The translations under genes and the position numbers were made by a program. From Cannabis sativa (lineage: Eukaryota > Streptophyta > Magnoliopsida > Rosales > Cannabaceae), in NCBI RefSeq assembly GCF_029168945.1, contig NC_083605.1, forward strand, positions 30,827,280 to 30,891,279: a DNA stretch of 64,000 nucleotides. Direction: 5' to 3'. The notes beneath the pieces were generated by a model. The model was not told the origin of the DNA. It was given only the letters and a program-made list of their open reading frames with translations, and searched no databases. This document shows positions 48,304-59,605 of the stretch, piece after piece; position 1 is the first letter of the stretch; each line of letters starts with the position of its first letter.

Positions 48304-49829
48304 GAAACGATGGTCAGCTGGCATGGATTCATAAATGGATTCCATGAAGAAGAACAAAGTCTGGGAATATGTAGACGCACCCGATGACTATCGTCCAATC
48401 GGATGTAAGTGGGTCTACAAGAAGAAAAGAGGCGCTGGAGGCAAAGTCGAAACTTTTAAAGCTAGACTGGTCGCCAAGGGTTATACCCAAAGAGAAGGTG
48501 TGGACTATGAGGAAACTTTTAGTCCAGTCGCCATGCTCAAATCCATCCGAATTCTTCTCTCCATCGCAGCTGCTTTCGACTATGAAATCTGGCAAATGGA
48601 TGTCAAGACAGCCTTCTTAAATGGGGTTCTTGAAGAAACCATCTATATGGAGCAACCAGAAGGCTATGTTCTTCCAGGGCAGGAAAAGAAAGTTTGCAAG
48701 TTAAATAGGTCCATTTATGGACTTAAGCAAGGTTCTCGCTCGTGGAACAAAAGGTTTGATGAAATCATCAAAACCTACGGCTTTCTTCAGAATGAAGATG
48801 AAGCTTGCGTTTACCAACTCAAGGAAGACCAAGTAGTAGTATTCCTGGTCCTTTATGTTGATGACATTTTGATCATTGGCAACAATATCAAGAAATTGAC
48901 TGACATCAAGGAATGGCTAGACACTCAATTCAAAATGAAAGATTGGGTGAGGCTGCCTATGTTCTCGGTATTCAAATTATCAGAAACCGGAAGAACAGAT
49001 CCCTTGCTCTCTCTCAAACAACTTACATTGATAAAGTTTTAGAGAGATTCTCCATGACAACCACCAAAGGGGCAACTATGCCTTCTAGATATGGTATCCG
49101 TCTATCTAAGGAACAGTGTCCTACTGATCCTCAAGAGATAGAGGACATGGGAAAAGTTCCTTATGCTTCTGCAGTTGGAAGTCTAATGTATGCAATGTTG
49201 TGCACTAGACCTAACATCTGCTATGCAGTAGGAATCGTGAGCAGGTATCAGACAAATCCAGGTCAGGAACATTGGAATGTTGTTAAGTATATTCTGAAAT
49301 ACTTAAAGAGTACAAGACATTATGTGTTAGTCTACAAGGGTGGTGCTTTAAATCCCATAGGCTATACCGACTCAAATTTCCAGGCATGTCTGGATGACAG
49401 GAAATCTACATCCGGATGGTGTTTACTCTTGGGGGTGGAGCAGTGGTTTGGAGAAGTACTAAACAAACCGCGATTTCAGATTCTACCATGGAGGCAGAAT
49501 ACAAAGCTGCTGCAGAGGCTGCCAAAGAGGTTGTTTGGCTGAGAAAGTTCTTCACCATTCTTGGTGTCGTGCCTGGAGTGGAAAAGCCTCTAGTTTTACT
49601 TTGTGATAACACTGGAGCAATAGCCAACAGTAAGGAACCTCGAAGCCACAAGAGAAGCAAACATACAGAAAGGAAATATCATATCATCAAAGAATATAAG
49701 GCAAGAGGGGATGTACTGTTGGAAAAAGTGGACACAGAAGACAACTTAGCTGATCCATTCACCAAAGTATTGGCAGTGACTGCATTTGAAAAGCACAGTC
49801 AGAATTTAGGATTAATTGAGATGTACTGA
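48304..49829 (+). pseudogene. Copia reverse transcriptase and RNase H (element C, part after E)
   Basis: Continues the C polyprotein: YRPIGCKWVYKKKRGAGGKV, IWQMDVKTAFLNGVLEE, IYGLKQGSRSWNKRF and catalytic YVDDILIIGNN; RNase H has STMEAEYKAAAEAAKEVVW, LLCDNTGAIANS and KHTERKYHIIKEY. It ends LGLIEMY at 49829. Three defects are visible: a local duplication creates a TAA at 48332-48334; a lost base near 48942 shifts phase after QFKMKD; another lost base near 49415 shifts phase after KSTSG. Close to A in sequence. The encoded activities copy element RNA to DNA. Confidence 0.92.
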
Positions 49830-49858
49830 TTAGTTTTATATTAGTGCAAGTGGGAGTT

Positions 49859-51210
49859 TGTTGGGTTTTATGCCCTAAATAAAACTCCATTTCAATGTAA
49901 TTCGGATTATTCAATATCAATAAAGAAACAGAAGTATTTTTCATTCATTTGTGTATGTTTTGGTTCACCTTATCAATTATTTGTCTATTTGATTTATAAA
50001 TTCATCCAAACCCTTTTCACATACTTGATCCTGTTTATTGTGTTGTCAACACAGTCGAAAGTAAACATGACTACGTGATTAAAGATTCCTAGATTTATCT
50101 GAACACTGGGGTTTTACTGATATGACAATCTACAACAGAGTTTACTTGCATTTGGAGAAATGTTATGTTCTTTCCAGAGCATTGGTTAGAGTAAAGCTTG
50201 GGTTGGATGCATGGAGTATGCATCGGAATGGACTGATATTGAACTTTGACATAGATTTATTAAACTTACCGTAATATCTATTCAATTCAATATCACCTAG
50301 TTGATCCTAGATCAAATGATCTTAATCCTGATATGATTAGGTTCAATCTCAAGAGTGTTATTCGTGTTCTTTGATTTTTTAGTTAAGCCTACTTTTAGTT
50401 CAGGGTGATACGTACATTTTGGGAACACAATATTACAATTGAGTGGGAGCGCTAACATAAATAAGGAATCTATAGCTTCTATCTGGTGAATAGAAAGTAA
50501 AGGATGATTTCCTTCGAGCTTAACCAAACGAAAAATAAATAGTGGAGTACTCATTTCACTTAGCTGAAATATCATTTATATGAGGTTAAGTGTTTTAAGG
50601 ATAAAATACATTGTAGGGTGTTACGGTAATTTAATCCCTTTACAGTGTAGATCATCTATATAGAGGATCATTGATCAAATTAGGATTATAATAATGGATA
50701 ATTAATAGTGTGTCTATATGGTGGAACATATAGAGCGTTCTATATAGTTGAGAGTGCAATTCTAATTCAACCCTAACCCTATGTGGTATTCTACAAATCA
50801 AAAGTAATGGCTTCAGGAAACAACACACAATTGCATCTCATTCCTTTTAGAGAAAATTCCTGAGCCGCCACTCTCTCTCTTTCTTCTTCTTCTTTGTTTC
50901 GAAATCCCTAAGTGATAGAGTAGTGCCCACACACAGCAAGTAGTATCTCAATCATAGTGTGGAAGATTGTGAAGAATCCATATTTAACAAAGAAGGACAT
51001 TCGGGCTCAGATCTTGATAATACTCTGCAACAGAAAGGATACAAGGGTTAGAGATGTGAGTGGAAGGAGACATATTATTCCGCTGCACCCAATGTAAGGT
51101 TTCTCATACTTTATATGTGTTTACTTATAATCGTTTTAGAAGTTCATATTTAGGATGTTAATCAACATACTTGTGAGTAGATCTAAGATCCTGATAAAAT
51201 AATTCCAACA
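49859..51210 (+). repeat. 3' LTR of element C, with an internal deletion
   Basis: Preceded by AGTGCAAGTGGGAGTT; bounded by TGTTGGGTTTTATGCCC and ATTCCAACA; 1352 bases. Its upstream end matches A and not D/E. About 540 bases are missing at about 50763, where GCAATTCTAA is joined to TTCAACCCTAACCC. The TATA box position is altered (CTACAAATC). The right flank GAAGT (51211-51215) should be the target duplication of C. Confidence 0.9.
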
Positions 51211-52641
51211 GAAGTTCCTTCCCTCGGCCCAGCCCCAACGTGGGTCCCTTCTACTCTGTTAACGCTTACGTGGCGCCATTCTCCTCTTCTAGCAGCTTGC
51301 ACACAAGTTGCCTTCCCATTGGCTCTCTCTCTTCCCCTTTCTCTCTTCTGCTCCAGCACATGGAGCTTCACCCATCAATCAACATTCTTTTCTTATTTAC
51401 TCCAAGTCCATACCCATACACTCTTGTACCTGCCAATCAAATGAAGCATAACATCAAAAACAAAAATCAAAAAGTAACAATCAACCAAAAAGTTATAATG
51501 AGAAATAATAATATATTCTAATGATAGTAATAACGTGTGGTATCTTAAACCATTACATCTATTATTATTATTATTCTCATTGTTCTCATTATTATTTTAT
51601 TTCTTAACCCTTAATCTATTTATTTATTACATTTTTTGAAGACCCTATAAATTGGAGCTCATTTTTTATTATTTTGGTGTGTAATTTTTATACTAGAAAC
51701 TATAGCAAAAATTCCTCTCATTTTTCTTCTCATATTTCTTTCTAGAATTTTTATGGGAATGATGAGTATAATGGCATAATCTTTCTTGGAAAGTTAGGGA
51801 TGATTTCATATGCAAAGTGAGGTTATTTTGTATCTTTGATTTACTTGTTGTAATATTCATTGAGTAATGTAAGTTTTTATTCCACTTTTATTTTTATGTT
51901 CTTCTTCCATATATACTAATATACATGCTATTATATACTAAATATATATATAGACTTAGTCATGCTTTTTCTATATATTTTATTTAGTGATTATAGTAAT
52001 GGTAGTATTGCTCATAGCTATTTTTATGCACATTTTTATTTACTTTTTGTTAAATGATATATAGGTTTAGTCATGCTTTCTCTATGTCTCTAAAAATTAA
52101 TAAGAGTAAGATTAATGTTCATTTTCTTCACTATCACCACCATCTCCATCTCTATCTCTTTGTCATTTTTTTACTAAAAATATATAGGATTAGTCATGCT
52201 CTTTCTATGTGTTACTATTTAGTAAAAATATTGATGTTTACTTTTATGCTTAATCTTTTATTGCATGATTGCTTGATGTATAATGTCATTTCTAGATTCT
52301 ATATAAGATTAAATTATTTCTTTTATTTTCAAGAACTTGTATACTCAAAATATAATGAACTTTAATGTTACATCATTTGTGTCAACTTTGTGAATCAAAG
52401 GTACAAAATAGCTAAACAAGCATATGGATGATTCTTGAAGCCTTTCTCTCTTTTACTATTGATAACACCTTTATTTACTTTCTTTTAATATTTATTACCA
52501 AAATAAAAATCCTCAAACTCATTTGGTTACTTATTTGTTACCTTTTATCAACTTTTTGTATTTTTTTTCTACTAATGCTTTTGTCCATAATCACCTCCTT
52601 GTGGAATCGACAGCTCGATCTATACAACAACCACACTGCTA
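51211..52641. other. Unassigned AT-rich intergenic stretch
   Basis: Host-like sequence right of element C. A CT-rich segment at 51270-51360 and a CTATAAATTGG box at 51647 look promoter-like, but no supported gene follows; the 93-, 103- and 105-residue frames are low-complexity Phe/Leu-rich translations. I see no protein family in it. Confidence 0.5.
51946..52300. repeat. Three degenerate copies of a ~115-125 bp tandem unit
   Basis: ATATATAG followed by (a/g)(c/t)TTAGTCATGCT and a CT-rich stretch recurs at about 51946, 52057 and 52181. Copies share the first 40-50 bases best and then drift. Confidence 0.55.
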
Positions 52642-54229
52642 GTACCTTGGATAAGTGGTATGTTCTTTCCAAGGCATTGGTAAAGTATGCTAGTATCGGA
52701 TGTATGGAGTATATATCAGACCGGACCAATATTGAACTTGGATAAGATATCATAAACTTACTGTTATATCTTTCTGAGTCAATATCACTTAGTTGATCTT
52801 AGATCAATAGATCTTAATCCTGAGATAGTTAGGTTCTAGCTTAACCGTATTATTTGTGTTCTTTGACTTGTTCGTTAAAGCTGACCAAATGGATCGGCCC
52901 AATACTTACATCTTGGGAACATGGTAGTACAATTAAGTGGGAGTGCTAATCATAAATACGGAATCTATAGCTTCTATATTGACATAGAAGTGATATGATG
53001 ATTTCTTTCGAGCTTGGCTTAATAGAGATAAATGGAAGAGCTCTTGTTTTAATAATTATATTAGCTTACTAAAATATCATTTATAGGAAGCTAAGTGTTT
53101 TAAGGATAAAATATATTGAGGGGTAGAACGGTAAATTTGTCCATACTTGATGTAAATCATCTATAGAAGATGTTTAATTATTTAGATTATAACAATGGAT
53201 AATTAGCGTATCTATATTTGGAACATATAGGGTGTTCTATGTAATTAAAGTGCAATTCTAAATCTATAGTGGAGTCAGGAGAAATTAATAAGTTAGAGAA
53301 TTTACTCGGTAAATTCTAGTTCTACTTATTGGAAGCTTGATTATATAGGCTCATGGTCCCCACACTAGTTGAGATAATTTTGGCTTGTAGACTCAGTTAA
53401 TTAGTTTTAATTAACCAATTGAAATTCTAAAATTAGACTAAGTCTTATTTATGAATTTTCACTAAGCAAGGGCTTAATTGAAAATAAAAGAAGTTTTAGG
53501 GTTTATTTGTTAATTAAGAGACTTTATAAGGTCTAATTATAAATAAGTTAAATAACAAATTTATTTGATAATTAATTATAATTATTAAATAAAACAGATT
53601 TGACATTTATAGGATTAAAATTAAAATATGGTATTTGTAAAAGAAAAGAGAAGTTATTAAATAAATCGCAAAATTAAAACTAGTGGGACCCATTACGTGG
53701 TCGGCCACTTAAGGGAGTATTTAGCCTTTATTTTATCTTTTTTAATTTCATATAATTTAAACCCTAACCCTAGAAGGAATCTTATAAATAGAGAATGAGA
53801 GGCTCATAACCTCATAGCCATTCATTAGTCTATTCTGTTAGAAAATTGAAAATGGAGAGGCTCCTCTATATTTTCAAATTCTCTCTCTCTTCTCTCTTAA
53901 AATTTTGAAGTCCCTATAGTGAAGAGTACCTTGCCCACTCATATCAAGTTAGTACTCAATCACAGTGTCTAAGATTGTGAAGAATTCCAACACCTGAAGG
54001 AGATCCAGGTTCAAATCTTGTTATTACTCTGTGACAGAAAGGAACAAGGGTTAGAGATTTGAACAGAAGGAGCCATAATATTCTGCTGCCACTAATGTAA
54101 GGTTTTCTAGAACTTTATATGTATTTATTTTATTATTTTAGGTAATTAATGTTTAGGATGTTAGATTATAGAATATAATCAAACATACATGTTAGTAAAT
54201 CTAGATCCTGATAAAAATAACTTCCAACA
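52642..54229 (+). repeat. 5'-truncated LTR of a decayed copia element H
   Basis: From TACCTTGGATAAGTGGTATG it aligns with D, E and F LTRs and ends CTTCCAACA at 54229. Closest to F by eye (GTATGGAGTATA, GGACCAATATTGAACTTGG). A TATA-like TTATAAATAG lies at 53782-53791 and CGGCCAC stands at the GGCCGGCC position. The LTR start is missing. Confidence 0.8.
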
Positions 54230-54960
54230 AGAGGCTCATAAAATAAGAATGATCTTGACTCTCGCCTACTAGGACAATGTTGGATTCTTATCTTGATCGA
54301 ATAAAAGGTTGCTAAAAGGTGTCCATTTTAGATGAGCTGACTACTCTATTCATATAATATTATCTTTGACTCTCGCCTACCGAGACACTGTTATATCATT
54401 TAGTTGGAAACCTTAGAAAATAATTTAATATGTTTTATTTTCGTATTTTTGCAAACCTATCTTCATTACTTGTTATTTTATGAATATGTGTATGAATTTA
54501 TATGAGCCAAGTAATTGATTTCTTTTTATTGATATTTGTAGTTTCAAAATGTTATTTACCAATCCTCACCCCAATCCTCACTTACTCAATGCATTTACAA
54601 ATGAACTCAAAAGTGCGATCATGACTCCTGGTCAGAGTATCACTTCACACTTGCTTATGATGAACTTGAAATTCTAGAAAGCAACCACGCTGGGAATTTC
54701 GTTATCAAAAGAGCAAAGAGTTCAATTTTTTCTCAACAGTTTATCTCCTGAGTATAACCAATTAGATGTTTCCTTTATGATAAATAATTGGAACTCGTCC
54801 AACATAGATAAGCTAAACACTAAACTGCGTGCTTATGAAAGGATAATGTCGAATGTAAGGAGATCCTTCTCCAGTACTGCAAGCCACAAAAAAAGGAAAG
54901 GTGAGAATATAATGAGATTTTGAATGTGGTGATTGAAAATCAAATCGTTCATTTGAAATT
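54230..54960 (+). pseudogene. Decayed leader end and gag of element H
   Basis: The LTR is joined directly to the end of the leader: the primer site and most of the leader are gone. The paired motif CTTGACTCTCGCCTACT (54253) and TTTGACTCTCGCCTACC (54365) survives. A gag fragment follows, with ITSHLLMMNLKF, a stop, then LGISLSKEQRVQFFLNSLSP and INNWNSSNIDKLNTKLRAYE in broken phases. No pol is recognisable; the right end is uncertain. Confidence 0.72.
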
Positions 54961-55198
54961 AACACGGGGGCTGTGGGGCATAGCTTTTAAAACCAGGTGG
55001 TATTGAGATTTTGGATGCCTCGATTGAGAATGACTATTGAAAGCAAATCATTTTTTGGAGTTTTTTTTTTTAAACGTAGTAAAGCTAACATTCTGTTACA
55101 AAAAAATCTTTAAATCAAATAATTTCATTAAGCAACTATTTTTAATATATAAAAATATTTAATATTTTTGTAGTAATAAAAAATGTTAAAAAAAAAAG
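54961..55198. other. Short AT-rich spacer
   Basis: Contains T and A runs and no recognisable gene or repeat end. Confidence 0.5.
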
Positions 55199-55566
55199 TA
55201 AATACTATTTTAGACTCTATGTTTTGCAAAAGTTATCAATTGGACACCTCTGTTTTGTTAAATGACAAAATAGACCTTGTATTTCCCAAAATAATACAAA
55301 TAGGATCCTGAAATGATTTTTTGTCAAAATAAAATTTAATAATAATCTGATCTAAAGTTGTTATGACAAATCTGTTTACATTTTATGTATCTATTCGTGT
55401 TAGAAATTGTCTTCAAGTTGGTTATTTAAAAAAAAAAGTTGTCACAAATTAAGCTCAGGGTCGTATTTTTACCATTTTATAAAATACAGAGTCTATTTTA
55501 TCATTTAACAAAACAGAGAGTTCAATCAATAACTTTTGTAAAATACATGATTCAAAATAGTATTTA
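55199..55566. mobile_element. MITE with long terminal inverted repeats
   Basis: TAAATACTATTTTAGAC (55199) through GACCTTGTATTT (55284) is repeated inverted at 55482-55566 with roughly 85 percent match by eye; both arms carry CAAAAGTTAT and CTCTGTTTTGTTAAATGA. The 197-base middle is AT-rich. No protein. The type of terminal repeat suggests a Mutator-like or unclassified MITE; a clear target duplication was not found. Confidence 0.85.
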
Positions 55567-55978
55567 TCCTAAATAAATTACATGTAAATGATGTTATGGT
55601 TTCTTTTAATGAATAAACTTCCGTTGAAACTAAGACGAAGAAAAGGTGGAAACCACATGGGAGGCTACCTTCCTTTTATAACCTTGACATTAAGCCTTTG
55701 CTAATCTAGCCTAACTAAGTTCCTCACATAGTGAAGTTCTGGAAAATTTTTTGAAGGAAGTTGTAATGTAAATTTTTGATGTAATATTACTAAATTAAGT
55801 GTTTGGTAAAAAAATTTTAATCAGTTTTTGCTTTTAAAATTACAAACGTGAAAATATTTTTCAAAATCTTGTTTTATAAATTTATTTTTACTCTTCAATT
55901 TTTTAATTGAGAATCAAATTTTTGAAAATTTTAAAAATAAATAAAATCACTTCAAAATTTTTTTGCACATTTTTTTTA
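55567..55978. other. AT-rich interval without recognised features
   Basis: Contains a few T-rich runs and short frames only. Nothing supported. Confidence 0.5.
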
Positions 55979-56510
55979 TCAATATTTTGGACTCCAAACT
56001 CGAACCCTAAACCTATACCTCCACCCGGATGCCGACTTGGACCCAGACCCCGACCATGGACCCAAATCCCGACCCCAACCCGGACCCCCGACCCCTGATG
56101 CAGACCTCGAACCCGAACCTATACCCCTGGACCCAGACCTAGACCACGGACCCGGATCTGGACGCCAGACCCCGGACCTGACCCAGACTAGGACCCTAGA
56201 CCCCATACAAGAACCAGATTTAGACCCAGACTCGGACATCGGACCTGACCCCAAACCCCGTCCTAGACCCCGAATCGGACCCTAGACTGGATGCGAACCT
56301 CAGACCCCAAACCTCAGCCTCAACCCCGGACCTCGACTTGGAGCCTGACCCCAACCCAAGCCTCGAACACGGACCTGGACGCCAGACCCCTAACCTGGTC
56401 CCGACTTTGGATCCCCGCCCTAGACCCAAATCCCTACCCAGACTCTGATTCCATCTTGGACCCCAGACCATGACCTCGCCCCGGAATTGGACTTGAACCC
56501 GACTTAAATG
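55979..56510. repeat. GC-rich degenerate short-unit repeat (GACCC-type)
   Basis: About 530 bases of GACCC/GACCCN words with an approximate 6-base period, drifting in sequence (GACCCAGACCCCGACC, GGACCCGGATCTGGACG). The plus strand is rich in C and A and poor in T. All phases that lack stops give Pro/Asp/Arg or Gly/Ser/Trp repeats; these follow from the period and are not genes. Confidence 0.85.
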
Positions 56511-57255
56511 AAATCAACAAATGAAAATAAAAATAAAATTTACAGAACACAGTTTTATTTTTTGTCTTTAAAATTAAAAAACAAAAGTAGTTATAAAATA
56601 TATTTATAAACAAAAAATTTACTTTTCCTGATTAAATTTTTTTAAAATAAATGTTACAAATGCAACCTAAAATTTTAGTGAGACTACACATTATGAATAA
56701 TTTACAAATTAATCCCAAACCCAAAAGTTTCTGCTCCACAAATTTGCCGTGTTAGTTGTTTAGTGAATAGACAAGGTCATAACATTCAAGACATGAGGAC
56801 CACTCTCATTTGTTGTAACAACTAATTAAAAGCTTTAATTAGTTTTATTACTTTTATACCCGACAATCATCAATTGGAGGCCACTATCTCACCACAAGGA
56901 CTGGATTACTGCAGACTCACTCTTTTAACATCGCTTCTCAACATTAGATTTCTTCATTATTGAGTTTCTTTCTAGCTTTCAAAACTCATCAAGTACATAC
57001 AATTGAAGCAAAACTCATGAAATCATGTATATCTCAACACAAACACTGGAATTGATGGGATATGAATGAAAGAACAAAAATATGAAACCCCATTTCTTTC
57101 TTTTCTTTTGGGAAAACTTTATGCTAAGAATATACACAAGACACCATCACTCTTTTCCAGCAATATTTTACGACATATATATAGCTTTGTTGGAAGGATA
57201 CTATATATTACACGAATTTATAATAAGATCCTCCACTTCGTTGAAATCACCTCAA
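56511..57255. other. 3' flank of the host gene
   Basis: AT-rich DNA beyond the stop codon of the - strand gene. Transcription termination signals are expected here but no single poly(A) signal can be chosen. Frames of 74 and 87 residues on the + strand run across exon 2 in the opposite direction and are rejected. Confidence 0.45.
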
Positions 57256-58816
57256 TCATTCCGTGTCTTTGCCTCTGCATTTGCCTATAAACCCCCAGCA
57301 TCCACCTCTTCCATGCCTGCATTTACATCATCATCATCGAGATAGCAGTTAGGACTAGAAAGTGAGTAAATAAATAATACAGTATATCACATGCTCGCAG
57401 CTTTATAAATTCGACTATTTTTCCTTTTTCACGAAGAACAACTAGAACATGAATTAGATTTAAAGTCTTCTGTTAATTTCGAACCAATTTCTAATAGTTT
57501 ACCACAAACATTTATTGTCGTCTCAAAGTTGTGGTGCTTTACTAGATGACTTTGAAAGTTCACCTACTTTGCCACGACATTTCCCATTTCATATCAATTG
57601 TTCACTCTCTTTCTTAAATCAATTATCTAAGCAACTTCTCACCAATTTTATAACTCTTTGTTTTTTCTTCATCCTCTTTCGGTTATACAAATCTCTGTCC
57701 CTTTTACCTAACAACTTCACCAACTAAAATACAACGGAAAATTTATATGCCAGATATTTTATCTCCCGTTGGTTAAAAGAAGACTTTACTATTTTTCCTT
57801 TTCTGGGAGGAAGAATTGAGAATTACAACAAATTAATGACCAAACCAAATTTATATAAAAAAACCATTTAAATTAAATATTATTTATATATCAATTAATG
57901 ATGGAAACGAAAGTGCAAAAAAAAGGTTAGATCTAATGAATAAAATTTACCATAAAAAAATAAAATTTATGCTTATGTAGAATTTTAGAATAAATTACAA
58001 AGTAACATACCTGATGCTGCTGCTGTTCCTACTGCTGCAACTGCTACTTCTGCTGCCAGAACTGCTTTTCATGCTACCACTGTTAAGACTCGATTGGTCA
58101 CCACTTTCACTCTCTCCAGACACAGAATTCCTCTTCTTCCACCACTCTTTGTCCACACCACTATTATTACAACTACTGTTACTAATTCCAGCCTTAGATC
58201 CATCAGAAACAAAAGGTTTTGGGGAAACTTTGGAACTGTTATTAACCGAAATTGACTGATCATTTCTGTTAGTGACCATTGTTTTCTTCTTCTTCTTAGT
58301 TCCAAAAGAGACGGGAAAAACCATCTTTAAAAGAAGCCCTTCATTTTCCATTGTTCCACTTCTTCTGATCTCTTTTCCCTTATTCCCAAAATCACTGTTC
58401 CTTTTCTTCTGACTATCGTTCCTACTTATATTTGCATCCTTGTCTTCGTTTCGCCGAGCTTCGGCCACTATCGGCTGCTCTACAAGATCTCTTAAGGAAA
58501 GTTCGTAACATGACTCGGGCATGTTCTGAACCATCTCCATCATCTCCTTCTGACCTCTGACGATGGCTTGGGTACGAGACGCCGGCGATAGACTCCGGTA
58601 ATGGGCTCGCTGGTGATTTGGGCTTCTGGGTGGGCTCCAAAGACGGGGTGAAATGACCCCAGAATCATGATCTCCATGGTTTCCGGTTGGATTCGGAGCA
58701 GAGCAAGCATAGTTCATCCTTTCCCACCTGTCATGTCCCTGATCAGTTCTTGACCCAATCCCTTCGTGGAAACGAAAAGGATGTTCTTGTTGTGGTTTTA
58801 GTCCAGGAGCAAGCAT
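57256..58816 (-). CDS. Two-exon host gene for a Ser-rich plant protein of unknown function
   Basis: Exon 1 is 58011-58816 and exon 2 is 57256-57316, with an intron at 57317-58010 (donor CAG/GTATGT, acceptor TGCAG, upstream CCTAAC branch-like box). The join is phase 2 and gives 288 residues ending in a Cys/Gly/Trp-rich tail (GCWGFIGKCRGKDTE). Visible regions: several Ser-Pro sites at about 55-80 (SPRLWSPPRSP, RSLSP), a likely helical block with MEMVQNMPESCYELSLRDLV (about 93-112), a Lys run at about 174-178, and a long Ser/Asn-rich region (185-268). No signal peptide or membrane segment is seen. The ATG has the context CAACATGC. I do not recognise the family by name; the ELSLRDLVE block and Cys-rich end look conserved-type. 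A phosphorylated nuclear or cytoplasmic regulator is only a guess. Confidence 0.75.
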
Positions 58817-58975
58817 GTTGAGGTTGTTGTTTTCCGGGAAAGAGTTGAGGTAAAGAAAGTGGATGAGAAAATAATTGTTTGAAGCAGGTGGTTGTTATGG
58901 CAATATCTTCACCGACCCTTGGGTTTTTCTTTTTTTTTTTTAGCTATTTTAATATTTATATATATTATTGTTTCT
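58817..58975 (-). promoter_or_regulatory. 5' leader and TATA-like box of the host gene
   Basis: The sequence before the ATG is rich in CA and CT, as common for plant 5' leaders, and a TATATATAAATATT box lies on the - strand at about 58953-58966, roughly 140 bases upstream of the start codon. A T-rich run (58929-58941) lies between them. Confidence 0.45.
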
Positions 58976-59605
58976 AGCTTCTATCTAATTTTTTTTTTTT
59001 TTTTGAATGAAGCTTCTATCTAATTTTTATTAGTAACTAGTATTTAATGAGGTTTTATTATCTCATAAAGTCAAGGATTCTAGATGGGATTGAGATAGAG
59101 GTAGGCCCACTCCACTCAATTTTCTTATACGTGTATGTGTCTTTAGAGGAGCTTAAGCTTTTGTAATTTATGTGGACCAAAAGAGACTGCCTAATGTTTC
59201 TTCTTTGTCATTTTATTGACTTTTGATCCCAAAGTATCAAATATCATATTTCGCATATCTAAAGACAAAGTTTATAATAATTCCTGTTTTATTATAATTT
59301 TTGAAACCATTTTATCTAATGTCATTTCAAAACATCAAGCTTTAGCTCATAATACATCATTTGATGTTGAGCAATTATAGACAGTGATAAAGATATTAAG
59401 ATTTTTTTTTTTTTTATGTAGTTGAGGTATTAATTAATTTTAATTTATGAGTTAGTCTATTAGCCTTTAATGGCGTATTTGATTTGTTTACAGTATTTAG
59501 CAAGAAGCCCTAACTCTGTACCTTTAGTTTCTGTTGAAGAAGAAAAAGATTTAAAGTAATATTGACAAAACTTTTGCTATTTAGGTTTCGTATAGAAATA
59601 GAAGG
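58976..59605. other. AT-rich interval upstream of the host gene
   Basis: AGCTTCTATCTAATTTTT occurs twice (about 58977 and 59010) around a poly(T) run. The rest is AT-rich with no gene seen. Confidence 0.5.

Noticed and set aside
56037..56473. Pro/Asp-rich and Gly/Ser-rich frames of 60-91 codons on both strands
   Set aside because: They follow from the short period of the GC-rich repeat; several phases and both strands are open at once.
57515..57727. 70-codon + strand frame within the host intron
   Set aside because: No domain, no splice or promoter context, low-complexity end; likely chance.
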